Source: Opitutaceae bacterium (GTDB taxonomy: Bacteria > Verrucomicrobiota > Verrucomicrobiia > Opitutales > Opitutaceae). From it: a stretch of DNA of 8,549 nucleotides. Each line of letters starts with the position of its first letter. The stretch's first letter is position 1. Where the stretch lies: assembly GCA_031272375.1 (NCBI GenBank), contig JAISTY010000037.1, positions 1 through 8,549 on the forward strand, given 5' to 3'. Both the position numbers and the translations under genes were made by a program. The notes under the pieces are model-generated. The model was not told the origin of the DNA. It saw only the letters and a list, made by a program, of their open reading frames with translations, and made no database searches. Positions 1-6,587 of the stretch are shown piece after piece.

Positions 1-291
1 GCCGGCAGCCAGTAGTCAGCGCAACACTTCAGAGGGAGGCGGAGGAGACGGAGGCTGGTGCGGGCATGGCTGGGGATATGCAGGGGTTGGGGCGGGGGTG
101 TCCAGAAGGAACTTTCCCCTGACCTTGGGGGCAGAAAAGGGACAGGGCAGAAAAGGGACAGGCAAAAAATGAAATTGTAGAGCGAAGATGTCTGTCTTTC
201 TGGTCCGAGGGTGTAGTCGCATGAGGAATCTGTGGATGAGAAATCTTTGGTTCGTCTTGGTTCGACTTCGTGTGAGGCAAAATCCCGAACC
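1..291. other. Intergenic stretch without a supportable gene
   Basis: Open frames cross this region on the minus strand, but their translations are proline-, serine- and arginine-rich, show no recognisable domain, and run through the repeats described separately. Base composition is mixed (G-rich from 40 to 160, more A/T-rich from 160 to 290), unlike the uniformly GC3-rich genes nearby. A short direct repeat, TTGGTTCG, occurs at 247-254 and 257-264. I see no tRNA, rRNA or known riboswitch fold. The left edge could carry the regulatory region or tail of a gene outside the window, which cannot be decided from here. Confidence 0.5.
129..162. repeat. Two-copy 16-bp tandem repeat
   Basis: The unit GGGCAGAAAAGGGACA is present at 129-144 and repeated perfectly at 145-160, and the match runs two bases further, to 162. 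A degenerate continuation (GGCAAAAAATG) follows. It lies in non-coding sequence. It is most simply a replication-slippage duplication of a purine-rich stretch; no function is implied. Confidence 0.8.
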
Positions 292-395
292 AACCACTGA
301 TTGCACGGATTTTCACTGATTGCAAGGATAAAACTTTGTGATAATGAACGGATTGCAAGTCCGTGTAATCCGTTTTATCCGCGAAATCCGTGGTT
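292..395. repeat. Imperfect palindromic CGGATT-type intergenic repeat element
   Basis: The segment begins AACCACTGATTGCACGGAT and ends with the imperfect reverse complement, ATCCGCGAAATCCGTGGTT. The outer 19 positions of the two arms match at 16, and with a one-base shift the similarity continues inward. Inside, the words GGATT, TGATT and TTGCAAGGAT or their complements recur at intervals of about 10-12 bases, so the element is both palindromic and internally repetitive. It is much more A/T-rich than the flanking genes. From memory, similar CGGATT-rich intergenic repeats are common in Verrucomicrobiota, Planctomycetota and some Bacteroidota. It sits about 60 bp beyond the rhamnosidase stop, where a REP-like unit or a folded 3' untranslated region would lie. 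The ends are set by the outer inverted repeat. Confidence 0.6.
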
Positions 396-454
396 AAAGA
401 AAACTTTGTAAAGAGCCGGGCCGGGAGACGGGGCAAAGACAATTGTCCGCGTTT

Positions 455-3400
455 TCATTCGGCGATGTTCGCCCTGAAATAGTATTCGCCGGGTGCCAGC
501 GCGAGGGTGACGCCGTCCGCGCCGTCCGCGACGAGGCGCACTCCGGGCGCGGCTTCCAGCGGCTTTCCACCTTCCGTCACCTTCCCCGCGCCAACCGCGA
601 ACGGGATGCGCAACGTCGCGTCCGTGTTGGCGGGAATGGTCACTTTCCACCCGAAAACGCCGCCGCGCCGCGTCCATTCGCTCCTGATTAACCCGTGCGG
701 GGAGCGGTGCGAGGCGCGCGCCCATTCAAGCCCGTCCACCACGTCCGGCATCAGGCGGATGTGCTTGAAGCCGGGCCGCTCCGGATCCGGCGCGATGCCC
801 CCGACGTTCTCGTGCAGCCAGACGACAAGATCCCCGACGAGCATGACGTGGTTGCCGGAGTTCATCGCCGGATCTGCCGTGTCGCCGTTCCACAATTCCC
901 AAATCGTCGTCGCTCCTTTTTCAATCATGTAGCCCCAGCTCGGATACGTCTTGAGCGTCGCGAAACCGAACGGGAGGTCGGGTCGCCCGCCGCCGGACAG
1001 CACACGGTTGAGCCATTGTCCGCCAATAAGTCCCGTGCCAACATGCCCGCGCGTCTCACCGGTGATTTTGCCGGCAAGGTGCGCGAAGACGCGCCCGCGT
1101 TCCTTCTCCGGGACAAGCCCGAAGGCGAGCGGCAGCACGCACGAGGTTTGCGAGCCGTTGTCGTAGAGGCCGGCTTCGGCGTTGAAAAACCGCCTGTTAA
1201 AAGCCTCGCCCGTCGCGGCGGCCCGCGCCTCGTAATCCGCGGCGTCACCGGCCTTTCCCAACACGCGCGCGTGACGCGCCATCAGCTTGAGGCAGTGATA
1301 GTAATACGAGGTGGCGAGCAACGCCGGCGCGGTTCTGCGGGCGGGATCCTTTGAATGAATCAAGGTCTGCTCCTCCGGCGGCACGCACCAGTCCCCGTAG
1401 ATGTCCCGCTCCACGATGCCGTCCTTCGCCAAGCTGGCGATGTGCGCGATCCAGCGCGCCATCGCGTCGTAATGCCGCGCGACAACCCGCGTGTCGCCGT
1501 AGTGCGTCCGCAACATGTCGGGAACGATGACGCCGGTGGCCGGCCAGGTGACATTGTCGCGGTAAAGCGGCCAGTAGGGCGGGCACACGTCGGGGATCAC
1601 GCCGTCCCCGCGCTGCGCGTCGCGCATGTCCTGGAGCCATTTTGAGTAAAGCGCCGCGATGTCGAAAAGATACGTCTCGCCCCGGCTCTCCTCGGAACGG
1701 TCGCCGAGCCAGCCGAGCCGCTCGTCGCGCTGCGGACAGTCGGTCGGCATGGAGCGGTAATTGCCGCGGACGCCCCAGCGGACGTTGCGCAGGATGGCGT
1801 TCACCATCGGCGCGGAGCACTCGAAATCACCGGCGGCGGCGACGTCGTCGTGGACAACGCGCCCGGTGAGCGCGTCAACGCCGGGTTTTTCCGGCAACCC
1901 CTCCACTTCGACGTAGCGGAAGCCGTAATACGTGAAACGCGGCTCGTAAGTCTCCCCGGCGGCGTCGCCCTTGAGCGTGTAAATGCCGGTGACCTTCGCC
2001 CCGCGGATGTTGTCCATGTGAAGCGTTCCGTCGTCCTTGAGCGTCTCGGTGTGCCGCATCCGCACAACCGTCCCGGCGGCCCCGCGGACCTTCAGGCGCG
2101 TCCAGCCGACCATGTTCTGCCCCATGTCAAAAACGTGGACGCCCGGACGCGGCTCGGTGACCGCCACGGGGTGGATTTCCCCGGTGACCCTGATGGGTTC
2201 CGCCATCTGCGCGCAAAGCGCCCCGCCGGGCGGCGCGACAACGCGCGCGTTTTCCCAGCCCGAGTCGTCGAATCCGGGCGAGTCCCAGCCCGCGAACTCC
2301 CGCCGGGCGTCGTATTCCTCCCCGTCGTATTCGTTGTTCGCGAGGATCGGCCCCTTGTCGGTGAGGCGCCACGTCCCGTCGCTGACAACGGCCTCGCGCG
2401 TGCCGTCGTCGTAATGCAGCTCCAGCTGCGCGATGAACTTCGGGAACCCGTAGTTGAGCGTTTCCTTCGGCTCCGCCGTCCGCGGCGCGTAAAACCGCCC
2501 GTTGCCGAGCCACACGGCCAGCGCGTTCCTCCCCGCGCGGATTTTGCCCGTGACATCGTGCGTCACGTAAAGGACGCGCTTTGTGTAATGCGTGCAGCCG
2601 GGCGAAAGCACGTGATCCCCGATTTTCTCCCCGTTGAGCCGGAACTCCGAAAGCCCGAGGCCGCTCGCGTAAAGCGTCGCGCGGACGACTTTTTTGCCCG
2701 CGGGCGTCGCGAACTCCTTTCGCGCCTGCCGCGCGGGCAGCCGCCGCTCCTCGTCGCCCCCCGTCGAAACCGCCCCCCACGGCGCCATGCCGATTTTTCC
2801 GAGAACGCGCGCCGCCGGCCACGCCGCGTCGTCAAACCCCGCCTTTTCCCACCCTTCCTCAATCCGCCCCCGGCACCGCCAGTCCGCGCCCGTCCCGACG
2901 ACCAGCCCGTCCCCGCCCGCGAACCGCACCTCCAGCGCCGTCGCCAACCCCGCCGGATTCGGCGTGACGCCGGCGTTTTCCACCTTCACCGCGAGCGTGT
3001 TTTTCCCCGGGCGCAGCGTCGCCGTCACCGTCCGCGCCCGCGCCGTCCTCCAGCCGTTCCCCTTCGACACCCGCTCCCCGTTCAACCAGCACTCGAACGA
3101 GTTGTCCGCCGCCGTCCGCAACACCGCCGTCTCCACCGCGCGCCCTTCCGGCAGCTCGAAAACCTTCCGGTAAAAGCGGGCCACCGGCGCGTCGCTCAAT
3201 CCCGGCCCGCCTCCCGCGAACCCGATCCACGCGCAGCCGTCCAGCGTGCGTTCCCTCGCGGTGGTTTCCGGTTCGTCGAGGCCGGTCCACCGCGCCGTCC
3301 AGTCCGCCTCCGACAACAGCCCCATGCTCCACCGCGCCGGCTCGCTCCACGGCGTCTCCACCCCGTTTCGGTCGCGCACCCGCGCCTTCCAAAAACACGC

Positions 3401-3775
3401 CTGCCGCGACGCCAGCGCCTTCCCCGCGTATTCGTTCTGGATGCTCTGATCCGACGCCACCCAGCCGGAGTCCCACAAATCCCCCTCGTCCCGCGCCAGC
3501 GCCTCCGCGCTGCCCGCCACCAGCACGCGCCACGCGCTCTGCGCCGTTCCGCGCGGCACGCTCTCGTCGTTGCCCGGCACGGCGGCAAGCTGCCACGAAA
3601 GCCGCGGGCGCGGCTCGTCAATCCCCTCCGGGTTGACGCGGTATTCGCAACGCAGCTCCGTCACGCGCGCCTTGGGTGTGCCGTTCGCCGCCGGCTTTTT
3701 TTCAGCGCGGGCGGCGGTCATCAAAACGCCGCACAGCAAAACGGCGGCGGTTTTGTGAATGGGTTTGGGGAACAT
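455..3775 (-). CDS. Secreted alpha-L-rhamnosidase, glycoside hydrolase family 78
   Basis: This 1106-residue enzyme should cleave terminal alpha-L-rhamnose from pectin side chains, plant glycosides or other rhamnosides, outside the cytoplasm. The ATG at 3775 is chosen because it begins a good Sec signal peptide: K4 and K8, a hydrophobic core at 10-21, and an A-R-A cleavage site near residue 24. Domains in order: Ig-like N-terminal domain about 36-150; a jelly-roll-like module about 198-330; a second, standard rhamnosidase N-terminal beta domain from about 351; a core beta domain with FDMGQNMVGW at 549-558; an (alpha/alpha)6 catalytic domain about 650-1000; and a C-terminal beta domain. The motif DCPQRDERLGWLGD gives D679, E685 (likely general acid), W689 and D692. 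E960 in TTIWELWNG is the likely general base. This follows the GH78 pattern known from SaRha78A. It is longer than most GH78 enzymes (about 900 aa) because of the extra module. There is no Shine-Dalgarno sequence. It is transcribed divergently from the pseudouridine synthase, and no rhamnose transport or catabolism gene is adjacent. The frame stays open 316 codons upstream, antisense to the next gene, but that part is not plausible protein. Confidence 0.93.
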   Translation of the reverse strand: MFPKPIHKTAAVLLCGVLMTAARAEKKPAANGTPKARVTELRCEYRVNPEGIDEPRPRLSWQLAAVPGNDESVPRGTAQSAWRVLVAGSAEALARDEGDLWDSGWVASDQSIQNEYAGKALASRQACFWKARVRDRNGVETPWSEPARWSMGLLSEADWTARWTGLDEPETTARERTLDGCAWIGFAGGGPGLSDAPVARFYRKVFELPEGRAVETAVLRTAADNSFECWLNGERVSKGNGWRTARARTVTATLRPGKNTLAVKVENAGVTPNPAGLATALEVRFAGGDGLVVGTGADWRCRGRIEEGWEKAGFDDAAWPAARVLGKIGMAPWGAVSTGGDEERRLPARQARKEFATPAGKKVVRATLYASGLGLSEFRLNGEKIGDHVLSPGCTHYTKRVLYVTHDVTGKIRAGRNALAVWLGNGRFYAPRTAEPKETLNYGFPKFIAQLELHYDDGTREAVVSDGTWRLTDKGPILANNEYDGEEYDARREFAGWDSPGFDDSGWENARVVAPPGGALCAQMAEPIRVTGEIHPVAVTEPRPGVHVFDMGQNMVGWTRLKVRGAAGTVVRMRHTETLKDDGTLHMDNIRGAKVTGIYTLKGDAAGETYEPRFTYYGFRYVEVEGLPEKPGVDALTGRVVHDDVAAAGDFECSAPMVNAILRNVRWGVRGNYRSMPTDCPQRDERLGWLGDRSEESRGETYLFDIAALYSKWLQDMRDAQRGDGVIPDVCPPYWPLYRDNVTWPATGVIVPDMLRTHYGDTRVVARHYDAMARWIAHIASLAKDGIVERDIYGDWCVPPEEQTLIHSKDPARRTAPALLATSYYYHCLKLMARHARVLGKAGDAADYEARAAATGEAFNRRFFNAEAGLYDNGSQTSCVLPLAFGLVPEKERGRVFAHLAGKITGETRGHVGTGLIGGQWLNRVLSGGGRPDLPFGFATLKTYPSWGYMIEKGATTIWELWNGDTADPAMNSGNHVMLVGDLVVWLHENVGGIAPDPERPGFKHIRLMPDVVDGLEWARASHRSPHGLIRSEWTRRGGVFGWKVTIPANTDATLRIPFAVGAGKVTEGGKPLEAAPGVRLVADGADGVTLALAPGEYYFRANIAE

Positions 3776-3949
3776 GTCCGGGACGCTGGAAACCGCCTTT
3801 CCGAAAGCAAACGCGAATTGCCCCGCGCGCCTTCCTCCGACCCCCGTTGTTGCCCCGACGCCCCCGTTCGTTTGCCTCCCGCCGAAAACGCACCCGTGAC
3901 TCCGCGACCCACAGCCCGAAACACCGCGTCCCCCGACAACCCGCCGCCG

Positions 3950-4750
3950 GTGGTAAGGTGCCGCGCCTGCGCGTGGCCGCGGCGCCCGCAGCGCGTCGAA
4001 AACCTCCGCCTCCTCACCCCCGCCGAACTCGACGCCCTCCTCCTTCACGAGGACGCCGACTTCCTCGCGTTCAACAAGCCCGGAGACATCCCCTGCCATC
4101 CCTCCAAGGCCGGCCCCTGGTCCAGCCTCGCCGGCGCCGTCCGCGAACACTTCCGCCTCGACGCCGCCCGCCTCGCCTTCCGACTCGACCGCGAGACTTC
4201 CGGCGTCGTCATCTTCGCCAAAAACCCGCGCGCCGCCTCGCGCCTCCAGACCGCCGTCCAAAACCGCCTCGTCGCCAAAACCTACCTTGCCATCCTCGCG
4301 GGGCGGCTCGCCGCCCCTGTCACCGTTGACCAGCCGCTCGGCCCCGACGTCCACAGCCCCGTTTTCATCAAATCCTGTGTCACGACGCTCGACGCGCAAA
4401 CCGCCGTCACCCGCTTCACCCCGCTTGCCACGGACAACGCCTTCACCCTCGCCGAGGTTGTCCCCGAAACCGGACGCAAGCACCAGATCCGCGCGCACGC
4501 CCAGTGGCTCGGCCACCCCGTCGTCGGCGACAAAATCTACGGCCCCGACGCCCTCCTTTACCTCGACTTCGTCGAGCGCGGCCTCACGCCGGAACTCGCC
4601 GCGCGGCTCATCCTGCCGCGCCAGGCGCTCCACTGCGCCCGCATGGACCTCCGCCCCGCCGGCTTCGACCTCGTCCTCGACGCCCCCTTCCCCGCCGACC
4701 TCGCCGCCTTCCGCGCCCTCCATTTCCCCGGCTCCGTTTCCCGCGCCTGA
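3950..4750 (+). CDS. RluA-family RNA pseudouridine synthase
   Basis: The product should isomerise specific uridines to pseudouridine in rRNA or tRNA, in the cytoplasm. The family is shown by FLAFNKPGDIPCHPSK near the N terminus, by the catalytic motif RLDRETSGVVIFAK with the nucleophile Asp at residue 80 of this model, by KTYLAILAG, and by the C-terminal TGRKHQIRAHAQWLGHP...GDKIYG signature. No S4 RNA-binding domain is visible, so it resembles the short stand-alone (TruC/RluA-like) members; the target base cannot be told. The start is uncertain. No ATG lies near the conserved region. GTG 3950 gives 266 aa and GTG 3896 gives 284 aa, and neither has a Shine-Dalgarno sequence. I chose 3950 because the residues before it look non-coding. 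The frame stays open far upstream across the antisense rhamnosidase gene, which is a composition artefact. The gene lies 84 bp before the radical SAM gene and may share a transcript with it. Confidence 0.88.
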   Translation: MVRCRACAWPRRPQRVENLRLLTPAELDALLLHEDADFLAFNKPGDIPCHPSKAGPWSSLAGAVREHFRLDAARLAFRLDRETSGVVIFAKNPRAASRLQTAVQNRLVAKTYLAILAGRLAAPVTVDQPLGPDVHSPVFIKSCVTTLDAQTAVTRFTPLATDNAFTLAEVVPETGRKHQIRAHAQWLGHPVVGDKIYGPDALLYLDFVERGLTPELAARLILPRQALHCARMDLRPAGFDLVLDAPFPADLAAFRALHFPGSVSRA

Positions 4751-4834
4751 ACGAACAAAACCGTCCCGTCCGGCGCGGCGGCTTGCGGGTTCCCGTTTGT
4801 CCGGCTTCGTTTCCCGCCCTCCCCGGAAAAAAAC

Positions 4835-5419
4835 ATGCGCATCGGCGGCTACGTCCCTCTTTCACTCAGCGATTATCCCGGCCAGCTTGCCGCGGTGGTC
4901 TTCACCCAGGGCTGCAACTGGCGCTGCCCCTGGTGCCACAACCCCGCCCTCGTCCACCCCGCGCTCTTCACGCCGCCCATCCCCGTCGAAACCGTCCTCG
5001 CCAGACTCGCCGCGCGGCGGGGGCGGCTCGACGCCCTCGTCATCACCGGCGGCGAGCCGACGCTCCACGACGGTCTCCCCGGCTTCATCGGGCGCGTCCG
5101 CGACCTCGGCTACAAAATCAAGCTCGACACCAACGGCTCCCGCCCCGCCGTGCTCCGCGCCCTGCTGGAACGCGGGCTGCTGGATTTTGTGGCGGTGGAT
5201 CTCAAGGCGCCCTGGGACCGTTATCCCGAGGCCGCCGGCCTGCCCGCCCTCGACACCGCCCCGCTGCGCGAAACCCTCCGCCTCCTTCGCGAAACCCGAA
5301 CGCCGCACCACCTCCGCACGACCCTCTGGCCCGGACTGTCCGACGCCGACAAGCCGGCCCTCGCGGAGGCCGCCGCCGGCTCGCCCCACCATTACCAACC
5401 CTTCCGCCCGCCGGCCTGA
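4835..5419 (+). CDS. Radical SAM protein, anaerobic ribonucleotide reductase activase-like (NrdG2 type)
   Basis: This 194-residue protein looks like the NrdG2 (TIGR02495-type) activases, which use a [4Fe-4S] cluster and S-adenosylmethionine to install the glycyl radical on class III ribonucleotide reductase. The N terminus has the typical pattern of a short GGYVPLSLSDYPG lead followed by FTQGCNWRCPWCHNP. C27, C31 and C34 form the CX3CX2C cluster motif, with an aromatic residue before the last Cys as usual. GGEPT at 72-76 is the SAM amino-group motif, and KLDTNGSRP and FVAVDLKAP match later strands of the barrel. A weak GGA at 4825-4827 precedes the ATG by about 7 bases. No nrdD (glycyl-radical reductase) is in the window, so the partner is inferred. 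Activase-like radical SAM proteins of this shape can also be queuosine-pathway (QueE-like) or other glycyl-radical activases, but the SDYPG and CHNP pattern favours NrdG2. Confidence 0.87.
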   Translation: MRIGGYVPLSLSDYPGQLAAVVFTQGCNWRCPWCHNPALVHPALFTPPIPVETVLARLAARRGRLDALVITGGEPTLHDGLPGFIGRVRDLGYKIKLDTNGSRPAVLRALLERGLLDFVAVDLKAPWDRYPEAAGLPALDTAPLRETLRLLRETRTPHHLRTTLWPGLSDADKPALAEAAAGSPHHYQPFRPPA

Positions 5420-5424
5420 CACAC

Positions 5425-5444
5425 GGGAAACGCCCCCGTTTCCC
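5425..5444 (+). terminator. Perfect hairpin just after the radical SAM gene
   Basis: GGGAAACG (5425-5432) pairs perfectly with CGTTTCCC (5437-5444) around a CCCC loop, starting six bases after the TGA. An 8-bp uninterrupted stem at this position fits a transcription end or a 3'-stabilising structure for the pseudouridine synthase/radical SAM pair. No T-run follows, so intrinsic termination would be weak or would need a factor. Confidence 0.5.
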
Positions 5445-5526
5445 ATCGGAAAAACCGCCTCGCGCGCGGGATGAAAATCGCCCGCCGGCTTGAAAAAAAG
5501 TGGCTCCGGTGCAGCTTGTGTCGCAT

Positions 5527-5545
5527 CCGCGGGAAAGCCCCGCGG
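5527..5545 (+). promoter_or_regulatory. Leader hairpin upstream of the sigma factor start
   Basis: CCGCGGG (5527-5533) pairs perfectly with CCCGCGG (5539-5545) around an AAAGC loop. It ends 6 bases before a weak ribosome-binding site, GAAAGG at 5552-5557, which is 7 bases before the sigma-factor ATG. If it is transcribed, the stem would sit directly in front of the ribosome landing site. A regulatory role is inference; it matches no known riboswitch that I recognise, and 7-bp GC stems arise easily in such GC-rich sequence. Confidence 0.35.
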
Positions 5546-5564
5546 GTGAAAGAAAGGCCGGCAC

Positions 5565-6578
5565 ATGAGAGCAGAGGAGAGATTCGCAGACACCAGCGAC
5601 GGTTTTGGCGCGGACACCGCCGGACGCTTCGCGGCGTCCGAACCGGACGGCGGGGACGCGCCGGAGGAGCCGTCCGATTCGCGCGGCAACCTGACGTTTT
5701 ACCTGCGCCGGATCCGCCGGACGCCCCTGCTCGCGCCGGAGGAGGAGGTGCTCCTTGCCCGCCGCATCCGCAAAGGCGACAAGGCCGCCCGCGACCACAT
5801 GATTTCCGCCAACCTGCGCCTCGTCGTCAAAATCGCGATGGACTACCGCGATTTCGGCCTGCCCCTTCCCGACCTCATCAGCGAGGGCAACCTCGGCCTC
5901 ATCAAGGCCGTCGGGCGTTTCGACCCCTCGAAGGGCGGCAGGTTGTCCACCTACGGCGCGTGGTGGATCAAACAATACATCAAGCGCGCCCTCGCCAACC
6001 AGTCGAAGACCATCCGCCTTCCCGTCCACCTCCTCGACAAAATCTCCAGGATGCGCCGCGCCTCCGCCCGGCTTTCCGAGGAGCTGGGCCGCGAGCCGAC
6101 CGACGAGGAGCTGGCCGGCGCCCTCGGCGTCCGCCCCGCCCGCGTCGCCCACCTGAAATCCGTGAGCGTCCATCCGGCCTCGCTCGACGCGCCCGTCGGC
6201 GAGGGCCGCGACGCCGGTCGCTTCGGCGAGCTGATCGGCGACGAACGCGCCGCCAGCCCCCTGGAGTCCCTTGTCGAGGGCAGCGAGGCGGACGGCCTGC
6301 TCCGCATGATCGGCGAGCTTGAGCCGCGCGAGGCGGAGATCATCCGCCTCCGCTTCGGTTTCGGCGGCGCGGACGAGCTGACGCTCGAGGAGATCGGCGC
6401 CCGCTTCAACGTCACCCGCGAGCGCGTCCGCCAGCTGCAGAACCAGGCCCTGGGCAAGCTGCGCCGCGCCCTTGAGGAGAGCAAACGGCAGCTTTCCGCC
6501 GAGGAGGTCAGGGCCGACGCCGTCAAACGCGGGCGGATGCGGGTGTTGCGCGAGTTCGTCCGCGGGCGCGGCGGCTGA
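5565..6578 (+). CDS. Sigma-70 family RNA polymerase sigma factor (group 1/2, RpoD/RpoS-like)
   Basis: This 337-residue protein directs RNA polymerase to promoters. After an acidic, poorly conserved N terminus (1-40), region 1.2 begins near NLTFYLRRI (42-50). Region 2 runs about 75-146, with NLRLVVKIA, DLISEGNLGLIKAV (103-116), and the -10-recognising, DNA-melting stretch RLSTYGAWWIKQYIKRAL (126-143). Region 3 follows, containing LSEELGREPTDEELA. Region 4 covers about 248-303, with the helix-turn-helix VTRERVRQLQNQAL (283-296) that reads the -35 element. There is no region 1.1 and no long non-conserved insert, so it is shorter than E. coli RpoD and closer to the RpoS/HrdB-like group. A basic tail of about 35 residues extends beyond region 4. 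Start support: a weak GAAAGG 7 bases upstream of the ATG, and a leader hairpin. It converges with the aldo/keto reductase gene, leaving 9 bp. Whether it is the housekeeping or an alternative sigma cannot be told from one copy. Confidence 0.93.
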   Translation: MRAEERFADTSDGFGADTAGRFAASEPDGGDAPEEPSDSRGNLTFYLRRIRRTPLLAPEEEVLLARRIRKGDKAARDHMISANLRLVVKIAMDYRDFGLPLPDLISEGNLGLIKAVGRFDPSKGGRLSTYGAWWIKQYIKRALANQSKTIRLPVHLLDKISRMRRASARLSEELGREPTDEELAGALGVRPARVAHLKSVSVHPASLDAPVGEGRDAGRFGELIGDERAASPLESLVEGSEADGLLRMIGELEPREAEIIRLRFGFGGADELTLEEIGARFNVTRERVRQLQNQALGKLRRALEESKRQLSAEEVRADAVKRGRMRVLREFVRGRGG

Positions 6579-6587
6579 CGCCCGCCC

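Noticed and set aside
16..442. Minus-strand frames in the left intergenic region
   Set aside because: They translate the palindromic repeat and tandem repeat and end in Pro/Ser-rich sequence with no family resemblance.
438..447. Palindrome GACAATTGTC after the rhamnosidase stop, as a terminator or operator
   Set aside because: The stem is only 5 bp with no loop and no T-run on either strand.
1850..3895. Long plus-strand open frame antisense to the rhamnosidase
   Set aside because: Arg/Pro-rich translation without motifs; a composition shadow of the real minus-strand gene. Only its end, after about 3950, is the pseudouridine synthase.
3776..4723. N-terminal extension of the rhamnosidase frame by 316 codons, antisense to the pseudouridine synthase
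   Set aside because: The added residues are Gly/Glu/Val-rich with no domain and mirror the coding bias of the opposite gene; a proper signal peptide begins at 3775.
5490..5518. Promoter for the sigma gene (TTGAAA at 5490, or a sigma-54-like GG-N10-GC at 5502-5515)
   Set aside because: No acceptable -10 lies 16-18 bases after TTGAAA, and the sigma-54-like site has CAGC where TTGC is expected.
5202..6173. Minus-strand 323-codon frame across the radical SAM end and sigma-factor start
   Set aside because: No domain, and it crosses two well-supported plus-strand genes and the gap between them.
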